Assembly: GCF_010367455.1 (NCBI RefSeq)
Contig: NZ_WRPR01000062.1
Coordinates: 1 to 64,000, forward strand
From: Candidatus Laterigemmans baculatus
GTDB taxonomy: Bacteria; Planctomycetota; Planctomycetia; Pirellulales; Pirellulaceae
Direction: 5' to 3'
DNA length: 64,000 nucleotides
Part shown: positions 8,960 to 16,052 of the stretch, piece after piece
How the letters are laid out: each line of letters begins with the position of its first letter
Position numbering within the stretch: the first letter of the stretch is position 1
Program-made: the position numbers and the translations under genes
Notes under the pieces: generated by a model
Databases searched by the model: none
What the model was told of the DNA's origin: nothing
What the model saw: only the letters and a program-made list of their open reading frames with translations

Positions 8960-10000
8960 ATGCCCGTCGAAGCTTTTGATCTCCTCGCAGCGCCTCCGGA
9001 CGAAGCGACGTTGCCGCCGGTCGTCGTTCTATTCGGCGAGGACGCGACGCTGCGCGGCTGGGTATTGCGGGAGCTGACTCGCCACGGCGACGCCGAAACG
9101 GTCGACGGAGAGTCGGCGGTCTGGCGGGATGTGCGGGACGAAGTCAGCACGGCGTCGCTGTTCGACGCGGGCGAGCGTCGGGTGTTGATCGTCCGTGGGG
9201 CTGATCCGCTGGTCAAAAAGTTTCGTCCCGAGCTGGAGGATTACGTCGCGCGGCCATCGACCGCCGGCCGGCTGTTCCTTGAAGTGCAGTCGTTTCCGTC
9301 CAACACGCGGCTCTACAAATCGGCCGACAAAGAGCATTTGGTGGTGCACTGCGCGGTGCCGACTGGCAGCGGCAAATCGAAGCGACCGGACCTCACGAAG
9401 CTGCGAAAGTTCTTGACTTCCACCGTGGCTCCGCGGCACCAGTGCCGGTTGACTGGAGCGGCGGCCGATCTGCTGGTCGACCTGGTGGGAACCGACATCG
9501 GGATGCTCGACACCGAGACCGCCAAGCTCGCCTTGTACGCCGAAGTCGGCGGCGAGATCAGCGACGTGATGGTCCGCGACATCGTCGGCGGATGGCGCGC
9601 TCACACGACCTGGGAAACGATCGACGCCGCGGCCGCGGGCAATGCCGCCGAGGCGCTGCGGCAGCTCGACCGGATGCTGGCCAGCGGCGAGCAACCGATT
9701 GCCCTCTTGCCGCAAATCGCCTGGTCGATGCGGCGACTCGGGCTGGCGACTGCGGCGATCGACCACGCCGAGCGAACCGGCCGCCGAATGCCGATGGCCA
9801 CCGCTCTGCAGGCCGCCGGTTACCGGCCGTTCGAGCTCAAGAAAGTCGAAGGTCAACTGCGGCTGCTCGGCCGCGAGCGGGGCCGCAAGATCCTCGGTTG
9901 GCTACTCGAGGCGGACCTCAAACTCAAAGGAACCCACAGCACCACCGGCCCCGATCGGCTCGTGCTCGAAGAGTTCTTTCTGAAGTTAGCGAAGGGGTGA
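8960..10000 (+). CDS. holA: DNA polymerase III subunit delta
   Basis: A 346-residue clamp-loader subunit that opens the beta sliding clamp. Visible family features are the N-terminal PPVVVLFGEDATLRGWVLREL, the ASLFDAGERRVLIVRGAD segment of the P-loop-like fold without a true Walker A, and the C-terminal collar region with AALRQLDRMLASGEQPIALLPQIAWSMRRL-type helices. Length is normal. I chose the ATG at 8960 (MPVEAFDLL). The frame is open to 8918, but those 14 residues are Pro/Ala-rich and come from the intergenic side. The gene stands alone between repeats and its promoter is not obvious. Confidence 0.9.
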   Translation: MPVEAFDLLAAPPDEATLPPVVVLFGEDATLRGWVLRELTRHGDAETVDGESAVWRDVRDEVSTASLFDAGERRVLIVRGADPLVKKFRPELEDYVARPSTAGRLFLEVQSFPSNTRLYKSADKEHLVVHCAVPTGSGKSKRPDLTKLRKFLTSTVAPRHQCRLTGAAADLLVDLVGTDIGMLDTETAKLALYAEVGGEISDVMVRDIVGGWRAHTTWETIDAAAAGNAAEALRQLDRMLASGEQPIALLPQIAWSMRRLGLATAAIDHAERTGRRMPMATALQAAGYRPFELKKVEGQLRLLGRERGRKILGWLLEADLKLKGTHSTTGPDRLVLEEFFLKLAKG

Positions 10001-10023
10001 GCGACGAGGAGCGGTCAAGCCGG

Positions 10024-10260
10024 GCCCTGAAGGGGCCTTAACAGACCAGCCCAGGGCACAGCAACGCGGCGAAGCCGCAGAGCGACGCCCTGGGTACGAA
10101 ATCGCGACACCCACCCAAAGCCCTGCAAGGGCGATACAATTCTGTAGGGCCCTTACAGGGCTGGATGCCGGTTGCTGGACCGAGACCCAGGGCGTCGCTA
10201 CGCGGCTTCGCCGCTTCGCTTTGCCCTGGGCTGTATTGTGCAAAACCCTTCGGGCTTGGG
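10024..10260. repeat. Family B composite repeat B2 (inverted pair)
   Basis: A left copy at about 10024-10096 (gccctgaaggggcc, then cagcccagggcacagc, cggcgaagccgcagagcg, acgccctgggt). The middle is agccctgcaagggcgatac with its inverse gtagggcccttacagggct. An inverted right copy at about 10183-10260 ends cccttcgggcttgg. The whole spacer between the convergent genes holA and proS is this element. Confidence 0.85.
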
Positions 10261-10261
10261 T

Positions 10262-10280
10262 CCTCAGTACTCAGTACTCA
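10262..10280 (-). repeat. Heptamer TGAGTAC tandem at the proS stop codon
   Basis: On the minus strand the stop codon begins a run of TGAGTAC units (TGA GTAC TGA GTAC TGA). The 7-bp period puts a TGA in each of the three frames. Related runs adjoin flgE, the ZIP transporter gene and gcvT. Confidence 0.7.
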
Positions 10281-11795
10281 GTACGCCTTGGCGAACACGG
10301 CTTGCTTCTCGGTGGGCTTCCCGGTCGCGAAACACTTGCCCGGCGTGCTCTCTTGGCCTAGCGGAATGCAGCGGGGCGTGACCTTCAGCTCCTTGAGCAG
10401 CGGTTCGAGGTCTTTTTCGTCAGCAAAGTGGCAAAGGGCGAAGCCGCCGTGAATCTCGGGCTCGCCATCCTTCTGCTTGGGCGTGAAGAACTCGCGGAAC
10501 TCTCCTTCGCTGGTGATCACCCGCGTGTTGTCCTCGCGGAGCTTCAGCGCTCGCTCAAACAGATTCTGCTGAATCGACTGGAGGATCTCCGGCAGCGAGG
10601 CGACCAGCTCGCCGCGGGGCATCGACTGCGACTGCGGCTGATCGCGGCGGCCGACGAACACCGAGTCGTTGGCGATGTCCTTGGGACCCACCTCCAACCG
10701 CAGCGGCACGCCCCGTTTGACGTGCTGCCATTTCTTCTCGCCCCCCCGCATGTCGCGGGTGTCGACGTCGACGCGGATCGGGCTGCCGGCAAACGTCAGC
10801 GAACCGATCTCGGCGCGGAGCCGTTCGATGTACTCCTGAACTTCGGACCGCTGCGCATCGTCGCGGAAGATCGGAATGATCATCACTTGGACCGGTGCCA
10901 GCTTCGGTGGCAGGATCAGCCCGTCGTCGTCGGCGTGGCTCATGATCAGCGCCCCGACCAGCCGCGTCGAGACGCCCCAGCTGGTCGTCCAAGCGAACTG
11001 CATGTTGCCCGCTTGGTCCTGGAACTGGATCTTTTGAGCTCGCGAAAAATTCTGGCCGAGGAAGTGGCTGGTGCCGGCCTGCAGCGCCTTGCGGTCCTGC
11101 ATCATGGCCTCGATCGAAACCGTTTCGACTGCTCCGGGGAAGCGTTCGGCGGGCGTCTTGAAACCCTTGAGGACGGGCATCGCCATCCAGTTTTCCGCGA
11201 AGTCGGCGTAAACGTCGAGCATCCGCATCGTCTCTTCCATCGCCTCTTCGCTCGTGGCGTGGACCGTGTGTCCCTCCTGCCAGAGGAATTCGGCGGTCCG
11301 CAGGAACATCCGCGTCCGCATCTCCCAGCGGACGACGTTCGCCCACTGGTTGATCAGAATCGGCAGGTCGCGGTAGCTCTGGACCCATTTGGCGTAGGTC
11401 GCCCCGATGATCGTCTCGCTCGTCGGCCGCACGATCAGCGGCTCTTCGAGCGGACCGGCCGGCCGCAGCCCCCCTTTACCGTCCGGCTCGAGCCGATGGT
11501 GGGTGACGACCGCGCATTCCTTCGCAAACCCCTCGACGTGCTGAGCCTCTTTCTCGAGGTAGCTCATCGGGATGAACAGCGGGAAATACGCGTTTTGATG
11601 CCCCGTGGCCTTGAACATGTCGTCGAGGACCCGCTGCATGTTCTCCCACAAGGCGTAGCCCCAGGGTTTGATCACCATGCAGCCTCGCACCGGTGAGACC
11701 TCGGCCATATCGGCCGCTCGGATCACCTGCTGGTACCACTCGGGGTAATCTTCACCACGCGTTGGCGAGATCGCATTTTTCGGGGCTTTCGCCAT
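10278..11795 (-). CDS. proS: Prolyl-tRNA synthetase, archaeal/eukaryotic (type 3) form
   Basis: A 505-residue class II synthetase charging tRNA-Pro. It has the short type 3 architecture, without the large editing insertion of typical bacterial ProRS. Motif 1 region MVIKPWGYALWENMQ, motif 2 region RTRMFLRTAEFLWQEGHT with the preceding LIVRPTSETII, and motif 3 region GALIMSHADDDGLILPP are present. The anticodon-binding domain runs from about residue 290. The chain ends in a C-terminal tyrosine (KAY), as is common for this form. The gene is convergent with holA. This form is frequent in planctomycetes, so it need not be a recent acquisition. Confidence 0.96.
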   Translation of the reverse strand: MAKAPKNAISPTRGEDYPEWYQQVIRAADMAEVSPVRGCMVIKPWGYALWENMQRVLDDMFKATGHQNAYFPLFIPMSYLEKEAQHVEGFAKECAVVTHHRLEPDGKGGLRPAGPLEEPLIVRPTSETIIGATYAKWVQSYRDLPILINQWANVVRWEMRTRMFLRTAEFLWQEGHTVHATSEEAMEETMRMLDVYADFAENWMAMPVLKGFKTPAERFPGAVETVSIEAMMQDRKALQAGTSHFLGQNFSRAQKIQFQDQAGNMQFAWTTSWGVSTRLVGALIMSHADDDGLILPPKLAPVQVMIIPIFRDDAQRSEVQEYIERLRAEIGSLTFAGSPIRVDVDTRDMRGGEKKWQHVKRGVPLRLEVGPKDIANDSVFVGRRDQPQSQSMPRGELVASLPEILQSIQQNLFERALKLREDNTRVITSEGEFREFFTPKQKDGEPEIHGGFALCHFADEKDLEPLLKELKVTPRCIPLGQESTPGKCFATGKPTEKQAVFAKAY

Positions 11796-11880
11796 CGACC
11801 GCTGCTCCTGGGGTTATCGCGTTTGACGGAACCGCGGATTCTAGCGATAAACCCCAGGAGAACACGAGGTGGCTGAAGTA

Positions 11881-14307
11881 CTACCCCCCTGAGCCGTTGG
11901 CGCTAGCCTCGGGTTCCCCCGCACGACCCGATCGGTCGGACCCCGCGGCGGGCGCCCTGCGGCCTAATTCCCGCAGCGCCTCGACCCTTCGGTCGAGCCC
12001 GGTGTTCCAGTAGCGAGTCGGCTGGAGATAGCGGACGGTCTCCTGGTCGTCGAACGCCTCCGCCCAGGCCTCCATCCGCTTTCGCTCCTCGGGACTTCTG
12101 GGCCTCGGCACTCCCGACTCGAGCTGCTCGAGACTGATCCGCGTCGCCAACTCCATCCAGCGGCGAACCCGCCACCGTTCCCAACCGAGGGCCTGAGTCC
12201 TCCACGACCAGCGGCTGTATCCTCCCAGGCTGAGCTGAAGAGGATTGTTGCGGTCTTCCGCGACATAGTGCCAATAGCTGGCCAGGAGCGCCGCGCGGCG
12301 ATCTTCTCTTCGCTCGTCGATCGTCCGCAACCGGCCCACGAACTCCCTCCAGCGGTCCTCGCCGAGAATCTGACGTGATTCGGGACGTTCCAGCTCTGCA
12401 ACTACGATCTGTTCGTACTGATCCGCCAAATCAGCGTCCCGCAACACATGCCGCAGCTCGGGCAGTCGCTCGACCGAAGTGAGTGCAAAGGAGAGCAAAT
12501 CCGCGTACCACTTCTCCGAACCGCCGGTCGATTCCATATGGGCGAATACTTCAGGTACAGGACCTCTGACGGTGTCCCGAGGTGCTGAACTTCGAGCCGC
12601 TTCAAGCAACCCGTCCATGACCTGAGGCAAATCGTAGCCAATCGGGAACATCTGACCGCCGTCGGCTGCTTCCGCGAATGCCTCTTGCAGTCGCTCCAAA
12701 TCTTGACGAAGCGTGGGACCTGGGTAGTACGAGCGATAATTGACGTTGATGTACCTCACGTTGCCCATCGTTGGCTGCGCATCGACCACCCTCGCCGCCG
12801 CCGCGAGCGTCCGCTCCCGCCACTCGGGCATCGCCGCCGGCGTCGTCCACCAGCGGACGGCGAGTATCGGCAGCAGCATCGCCACCACGGCAGTGCCCAA
12901 CCAGCCGACCATCCCGCCGTGATACACCGCTCCGCGGTCGCGATCCATCCAGCGGCGACACATGCTCAAGCTGGCCAAGAACAACGCGGCGATCCCCAGC
13001 CAACCGGTCCAGAGGAAAGACGGATACGCCTCGTAGAAGAAGCCGAGAAGCATCGCGATAACAAACAACATCAACCCGAGTCCGACCGCCACCGCGGGGC
13101 GGCGGATCCACATTCCCATCAGCTGACTGATGCCAAAGGCGGCCAAGCCGATCATCACCACGATGATGGTCGCATTCGACTCCCGCGGATTCTCAACCAG
13201 AAACACCGCCGCGCAAAACACCGCGATCGCCGGCACGGCAACTAGCAATGGAATCAGCAGACGCGTCCACCACACTTGCCAACGCCCCAGCCCAATCTCC
13301 GCCAAAAAGCGATGCCGCTCCCGCGCATGATCTCCTCCAAACGTGACCGTCCCCAGAACAGCGATCGCAAAAAGCACGACGCCCGAGACCATGACGGAGA
13401 AATCATGGGAAAGCGAGTAGTGGCCGATCACTACGACCGCGACCAAACTCAACAGCAACACTCCCACCACGCATAAAACCGCCAGCGACGACTGGCGAGC
13501 CGCTTGCCAAAGCAACGCGGTCGTGGGGGAGGGTTTGAAGAGCGCTAACTGCGGCGCCGGGCGATAGGCAGTCGGTGCGAAAGCCGGGGAAGTTCGCCCC
13601 CCCTCGTTCTCAGGCATTGTCCAGCGGCGGCGAGCGAGATAAGCCGCGATCGCTGCATAAACGATCGTCAGCACGATGTTGGTGTGCCCGATCAGGAGAA
13701 TCTCCAGGCGCAATTCATCCGCCGAAGAATCTCCCAACAGCAAATCTGCAACCCAACCATTTACCAGATGCGTCAGCCCCACTGAGAGAAACGCGATTGG
13801 GACGACCGCAATCAGAGCGACGATCGGCGAACGGAAATACCAAGAGCAGAGATAGCCCAGTCCGAGCAGCAGCCCCGAAAACGTGATCACGCGGTAAAGA
13901 TCCGCGGACCACATCCCTTGGTAGGCAAAAGAACTTTGAGTCGAAAAGTCACCACTTCGATAAGCCAAATAGGTTGCCAGCCCACACACGATCCAGACTG
14001 TTGCCAGACCGAGGATTGCCGTCAGCACGTTGCTCGCAAAGGCCGTTCGCCAAGGAATCGGCAGCGAACGAGTCCAATAAAAAGTCCGGCTCTCCTCCTC
14101 TTGCCCCACTTGCAGTTGTGGAGCCCCCAGGGCGAACAAATTGGGAAACAGAAGCAACCACGCGGAATAAATCGGTGAATGGTTTCCCGGGAGCAGTGGC
14201 ACGAGCAAATAAAGCAAGACCGCGATCCCACACAACGCCAGCGCAAGCGGCCAGATCACCCAGCCGTCTTTCCACAACAATCGAGCCAAGATGGGTGATC
14301 GGGACAT
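11881..14307 (-). CDS. ABC transporter permease, large two-part form
   Basis: An 808-residue membrane protein. The N-terminal 230 residues and a second block around residues 275-490 each contain several hydrophobic helices (for example GIAVLLYLLVPLLPG and LAVLCVVGVLLLSLVAVVVIG). The last 300 residues are soluble and unlike known domains. It carries no ATPase motifs and lies in the same operon as the ATPase at 14572 and the GntR regulator at 15515, so it is the probable permease. The start at 14307 (MSRSPILARLLWKDG) gives the normal cytoplasmic N-terminus of this family; the upstream extension to 14376 runs toward the repeat. The last residues (EASANGSGG) are encoded by a family C1 repeat. The substrate is unknown. 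Confidence 0.8.
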   Translation of the reverse strand: MSRSPILARLLWKDGWVIWPLALALCGIAVLLYLLVPLLPGNHSPIYSAWLLLFPNLFALGAPQLQVGQEEESRTFYWTRSLPIPWRTAFASNVLTAILGLATVWIVCGLATYLAYRSGDFSTQSSFAYQGMWSADLYRVITFSGLLLGLGYLCSWYFRSPIVALIAVVPIAFLSVGLTHLVNGWVADLLLGDSSADELRLEILLIGHTNIVLTIVYAAIAAYLARRRWTMPENEGGRTSPAFAPTAYRPAPQLALFKPSPTTALLWQAARQSSLAVLCVVGVLLLSLVAVVVIGHYSLSHDFSVMVSGVVLFAIAVLGTVTFGGDHARERHRFLAEIGLGRWQVWWTRLLIPLLVAVPAIAVFCAAVFLVENPRESNATIIVVMIGLAAFGISQLMGMWIRRPAVAVGLGLMLFVIAMLLGFFYEAYPSFLWTGWLGIAALFLASLSMCRRWMDRDRGAVYHGGMVGWLGTAVVAMLLPILAVRWWTTPAAMPEWRERTLAAAARVVDAQPTMGNVRYINVNYRSYYPGPTLRQDLERLQEAFAEAADGGQMFPIGYDLPQVMDGLLEAARSSAPRDTVRGPVPEVFAHMESTGGSEKWYADLLSFALTSVERLPELRHVLRDADLADQYEQIVVAELERPESRQILGEDRWREFVGRLRTIDERREDRRAALLASYWHYVAEDRNNPLQLSLGGYSRWSWRTQALGWERWRVRRWMELATRISLEQLESGVPRPRSPEERKRMEAWAEAFDDQETVRYLQPTRYWNTGLDRRVEALRELGRRAPAAGSDRSGRAGEPEASANGSGG
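11890..11913. repeat. Family C1 repeat unit inside the 3' end of the permease gene
   Basis: A single tgagccgttggcgctagcct unit followed by cggg. It is in frame and encodes the last residues of the permease, and the stop follows a few codons later. The same unit occurs in tandem at 42404. Confidence 0.75.
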
Positions 14308-14352
14308 GGGAGGATTTGGGGAAGAGGGCTGGGGTGAGGGATCTGTAAGATC

Positions 14353-14550
14353 CAGCCGCGTAGCGGCGACATACAATAGCCTGGGGCGTCAGCCCCAGGA
14401 AACGCAACGAATCACGCGCACCAGCCCCAGCGGGGCGACATAATTCCGACACTCATCGCTATGCCGCCCCGCTGGGGATTCCAACTACGCATTGACTCTG
14501 GCTCCAGGGGCTCACGCCCCTGGCTATTCTCTTTCGCCGCTACGCGGCTG
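14353..14550. repeat. Family E composite inverted repeat
   Basis: Outer arms of about 47 bp at 14353-14400 (cagccgcgtagcggcga ... atagcctggggcg) and 14503-14550 in inverse. An inner inverted pair is built from agccccagcggggcgaca at about 14423 and its inverse around 14460-14477. The layout, outer arms plus an inner pair, parallels family B. It fills the spacer between the ABC ATPase and permease genes. Confidence 0.8.
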
Positions 14551-14571
14551 GGCTAACGCCCGCGCGACGAC

Positions 14572-15501
14572 TTAAACCACTTGCCGTGCATGATTCACGG
14601 ACGGTTCCGCCGCGGGCGGTGTGCCGTGGGTGCAGGCGACGAAAATGTCTTCCAGGCTCGGATGCCGGCGGTCGATTGACACCACGCCCGCGGCCGCTCG
14701 GATCGCCGCGGCATCCTCGTCGGTGAAATCTCGAACCATCATGTGCAACTGCCTGCCGCTGCGGGATTGACTCAGAACTTCTCCGCTCGGCAAAGGAATC
14801 TCGACCATCGCGTCGGCGAGCGTCACCGTGACATCCGCCACCGACTCTTTGAGTTCCGAGAGTGGTTGTAAGATTCGCAGTTTCCCTTCATGCAAGATCG
14901 CGATCCAATCGGCGACCCGCTCGACTTCGCTGATTTGATGGCTGCTCAAGAGCACCGTGCGGCCGGTCGCCGCGCGGTCGACCATGCTTTCTAAAAACTG
15001 GCGGCGGACCACGGGGTCGAGCCCCGAGGTGGGCTCGTCGAGAATTAGCAACTCGGGCTCATGGGCGATTGCCAGCGCAAGAGCCACCTTGGCTCGCTGC
15101 CCTTTGCTGAGCTGGCGAATCTTACGGCCGCCAGGAACTTCGAAGTGCGCAATCAATTCATGATAGCGCTGCAAAAATCCTTCGGGATAGAACGCCGCGG
15201 TGAACCAGCCGATCTCGTCGGGACGCATCCAGTCATAAAGCGCCGGCGCGTCGGAGACGTAACCGATCTTGCGACGAATCTCGAGCGAGTATTTGCTCGA
15301 GTCCTTGCCGAGCACCGTCGCCGAGCCACCATCGGGACGAACGAACCCGGTCAGCGTTTTGATCAGAGTCGTCTTGCCAGCGCCATTCTCCCCAAGCAGG
15401 GCAAACACGACTCCCGGAGGCACATCGAAACTGACGCCGTCGAGCGCCTTGCAATCGCGGTAGTGCTTCTTGAGATCGCGGATCGAAATCACCGGTTGCA
15501 T
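14572..15501 (-). CDS. ABC transporter ATP-binding protein
   Basis: A 309-residue ATPase with Walker A GENGAGKTT, signature LSKGQRAKVALA, Walker B LLILDEPTSGLDP and H-loop LLSSHQISEVE. The C-terminal 90 residues form a regulatory domain that ends at AEPSVNHARQVV. Start at the ATG 15501 (MQPVISIRDLKKHY), with GGAGGTG nine bases upstream. The in-frame ORF extends to 15675 but overlaps the GntR gene and is not ABC-like. It sits between gntR (14-bp gap) and the permease, the usual YtrA-type regulator-ATPase-permease arrangement. Export is more likely than import because no binding protein is present. Confidence 0.93.
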   Translation of the reverse strand: MQPVISIRDLKKHYRDCKALDGVSFDVPPGVVFALLGENGAGKTTLIKTLTGFVRPDGGSATVLGKDSSKYSLEIRRKIGYVSDAPALYDWMRPDEIGWFTAAFYPEGFLQRYHELIAHFEVPGGRKIRQLSKGQRAKVALALAIAHEPELLILDEPTSGLDPVVRRQFLESMVDRAATGRTVLLSSHQISEVERVADWIAILHEGKLRILQPLSELKESVADVTVTLADAMVEIPLPSGEVLSQSRSGRQLHMMVRDFTDEDAAAIRAAAGVVSIDRRHPSLEDIFVACTHGTPPAAEPSVNHARQVV

Positions 15502-15514
15502 TGAAAGCACCTCC

Positions 15515-15889
15515 TCACAGGTTTTGTATCTGCTGTTCGAACATCTCACGGAGCTGCTCAGTGCTGAGACCCGCGTGCAGGGCCTCGGAGAGAACGCTGC
15601 GAAGTCGGTCGGCGAGAATCGCCTGACGAGCTGCGTCGCAGCGAGGCGCCGCGTCGGCGCGGACGACCAACCCACGGCCGCGGAGCGACTCGAGCACTTG
15701 GTCGCTTTGCAGCTGCTGATACGCGCGAGCGATCGTGTTGGGATTGATCGCCAGCGTCGTGCTCAGCTGCCGCACGCTGGGAACCATCTGGCCCGAAACC
15801 AAAACCCCTTCGGCGACCGCAAACGTCACCTGCCGGACGATCTGCTCGTAGATCGGGACGCCGTTGCTGGTATCGATCGAGAATCGCAT
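15515..15889 (-). CDS. GntR-family regulator, YtrA subfamily
   Basis: A 124-residue protein with a winged HTH (PIYEQIVRQVTFAVAEGVLVSGQ, then VPSVRQLSTTLAINPNTIARAYQQL) and only a short helical C-terminal dimerisation tail, as in the YtrA subfamily that controls ABC transporters. It is the first gene of the gntR-ATPase-permease operon. A perfect GTACTA-N6-TAGTAC palindrome lies 20 bp upstream of its start and is the likely operator, giving autoregulation of the whole operon. The ligand is unknown. Confidence 0.92.
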   Translation of the reverse strand: MRFSIDTSNGVPIYEQIVRQVTFAVAEGVLVSGQMVPSVRQLSTTLAINPNTIARAYQQLQSDQVLESLRGRGLVVRADAAPRCDAARQAILADRLRSVLSEALHAGLSTEQLREMFEQQIQNL

Positions 15890-15908
15890 CGCACTCGCTC
15901 ACTCTGGT

Positions 15909-15926
15909 GTACTAGAACGATAGTAC
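15909..15926. promoter_or_regulatory. Candidate GntR/YtrA operator
   Basis: An 18-bp perfect palindrome with 6-bp arms, GTACTA-N6-TAGTAC, 20 bp upstream of the gntR start codon. The position and symmetry fit the YtrA-subfamily operator type. It is the best regulatory site in the window. Confidence 0.75.
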
Positions 15927-15952
15927 GGACAGGGCGTGCGGAAGTCAAGCGA

Positions 15953-15999
15953 GTAAAAAAGAGAAAACCCCGAGCGCCGGCAAGCCAGCCCCCGGGGTT
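15953..15999 (-). terminator. Rho-independent terminator of the flagellar operon
   Basis: On the minus strand, AACCCCG and CGGGGTT arms are followed by a T-rich run (TTTTCTCTTTTTTAC). It starts 54 bp beyond the flgE stop codon. It would also separate the flagellar operon from the gntR operon. Confidence 0.8.
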
Positions 16000-16009
16000 C
16001 AGTGCCCGT

Positions 16010-16045
16010 TCAGTACTCACTACTCACTACTCACTACTCAGTACT
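16010..16045 (-). repeat. Heptamer TGAGTAG/TGAGTAC tandem downstream of flgE
   Basis: On the minus strand, beginning about 8 bases after the TAG stop, five units of period 7 (TGAGTAC, TGAGTAG three times, TGAGTAC). Each unit carries a TGA and several also a TAG, so all three frames contain stops. Confidence 0.75.
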
Positions 16046-16052
16046 CCGCCCT

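Noticed and set aside
15953-15999. Treating the terminator as another palindromic repeat family
   Set aside because: It has a single GC stem followed by a T-run on the minus strand downstream of flgE, which fits a simple terminator better.
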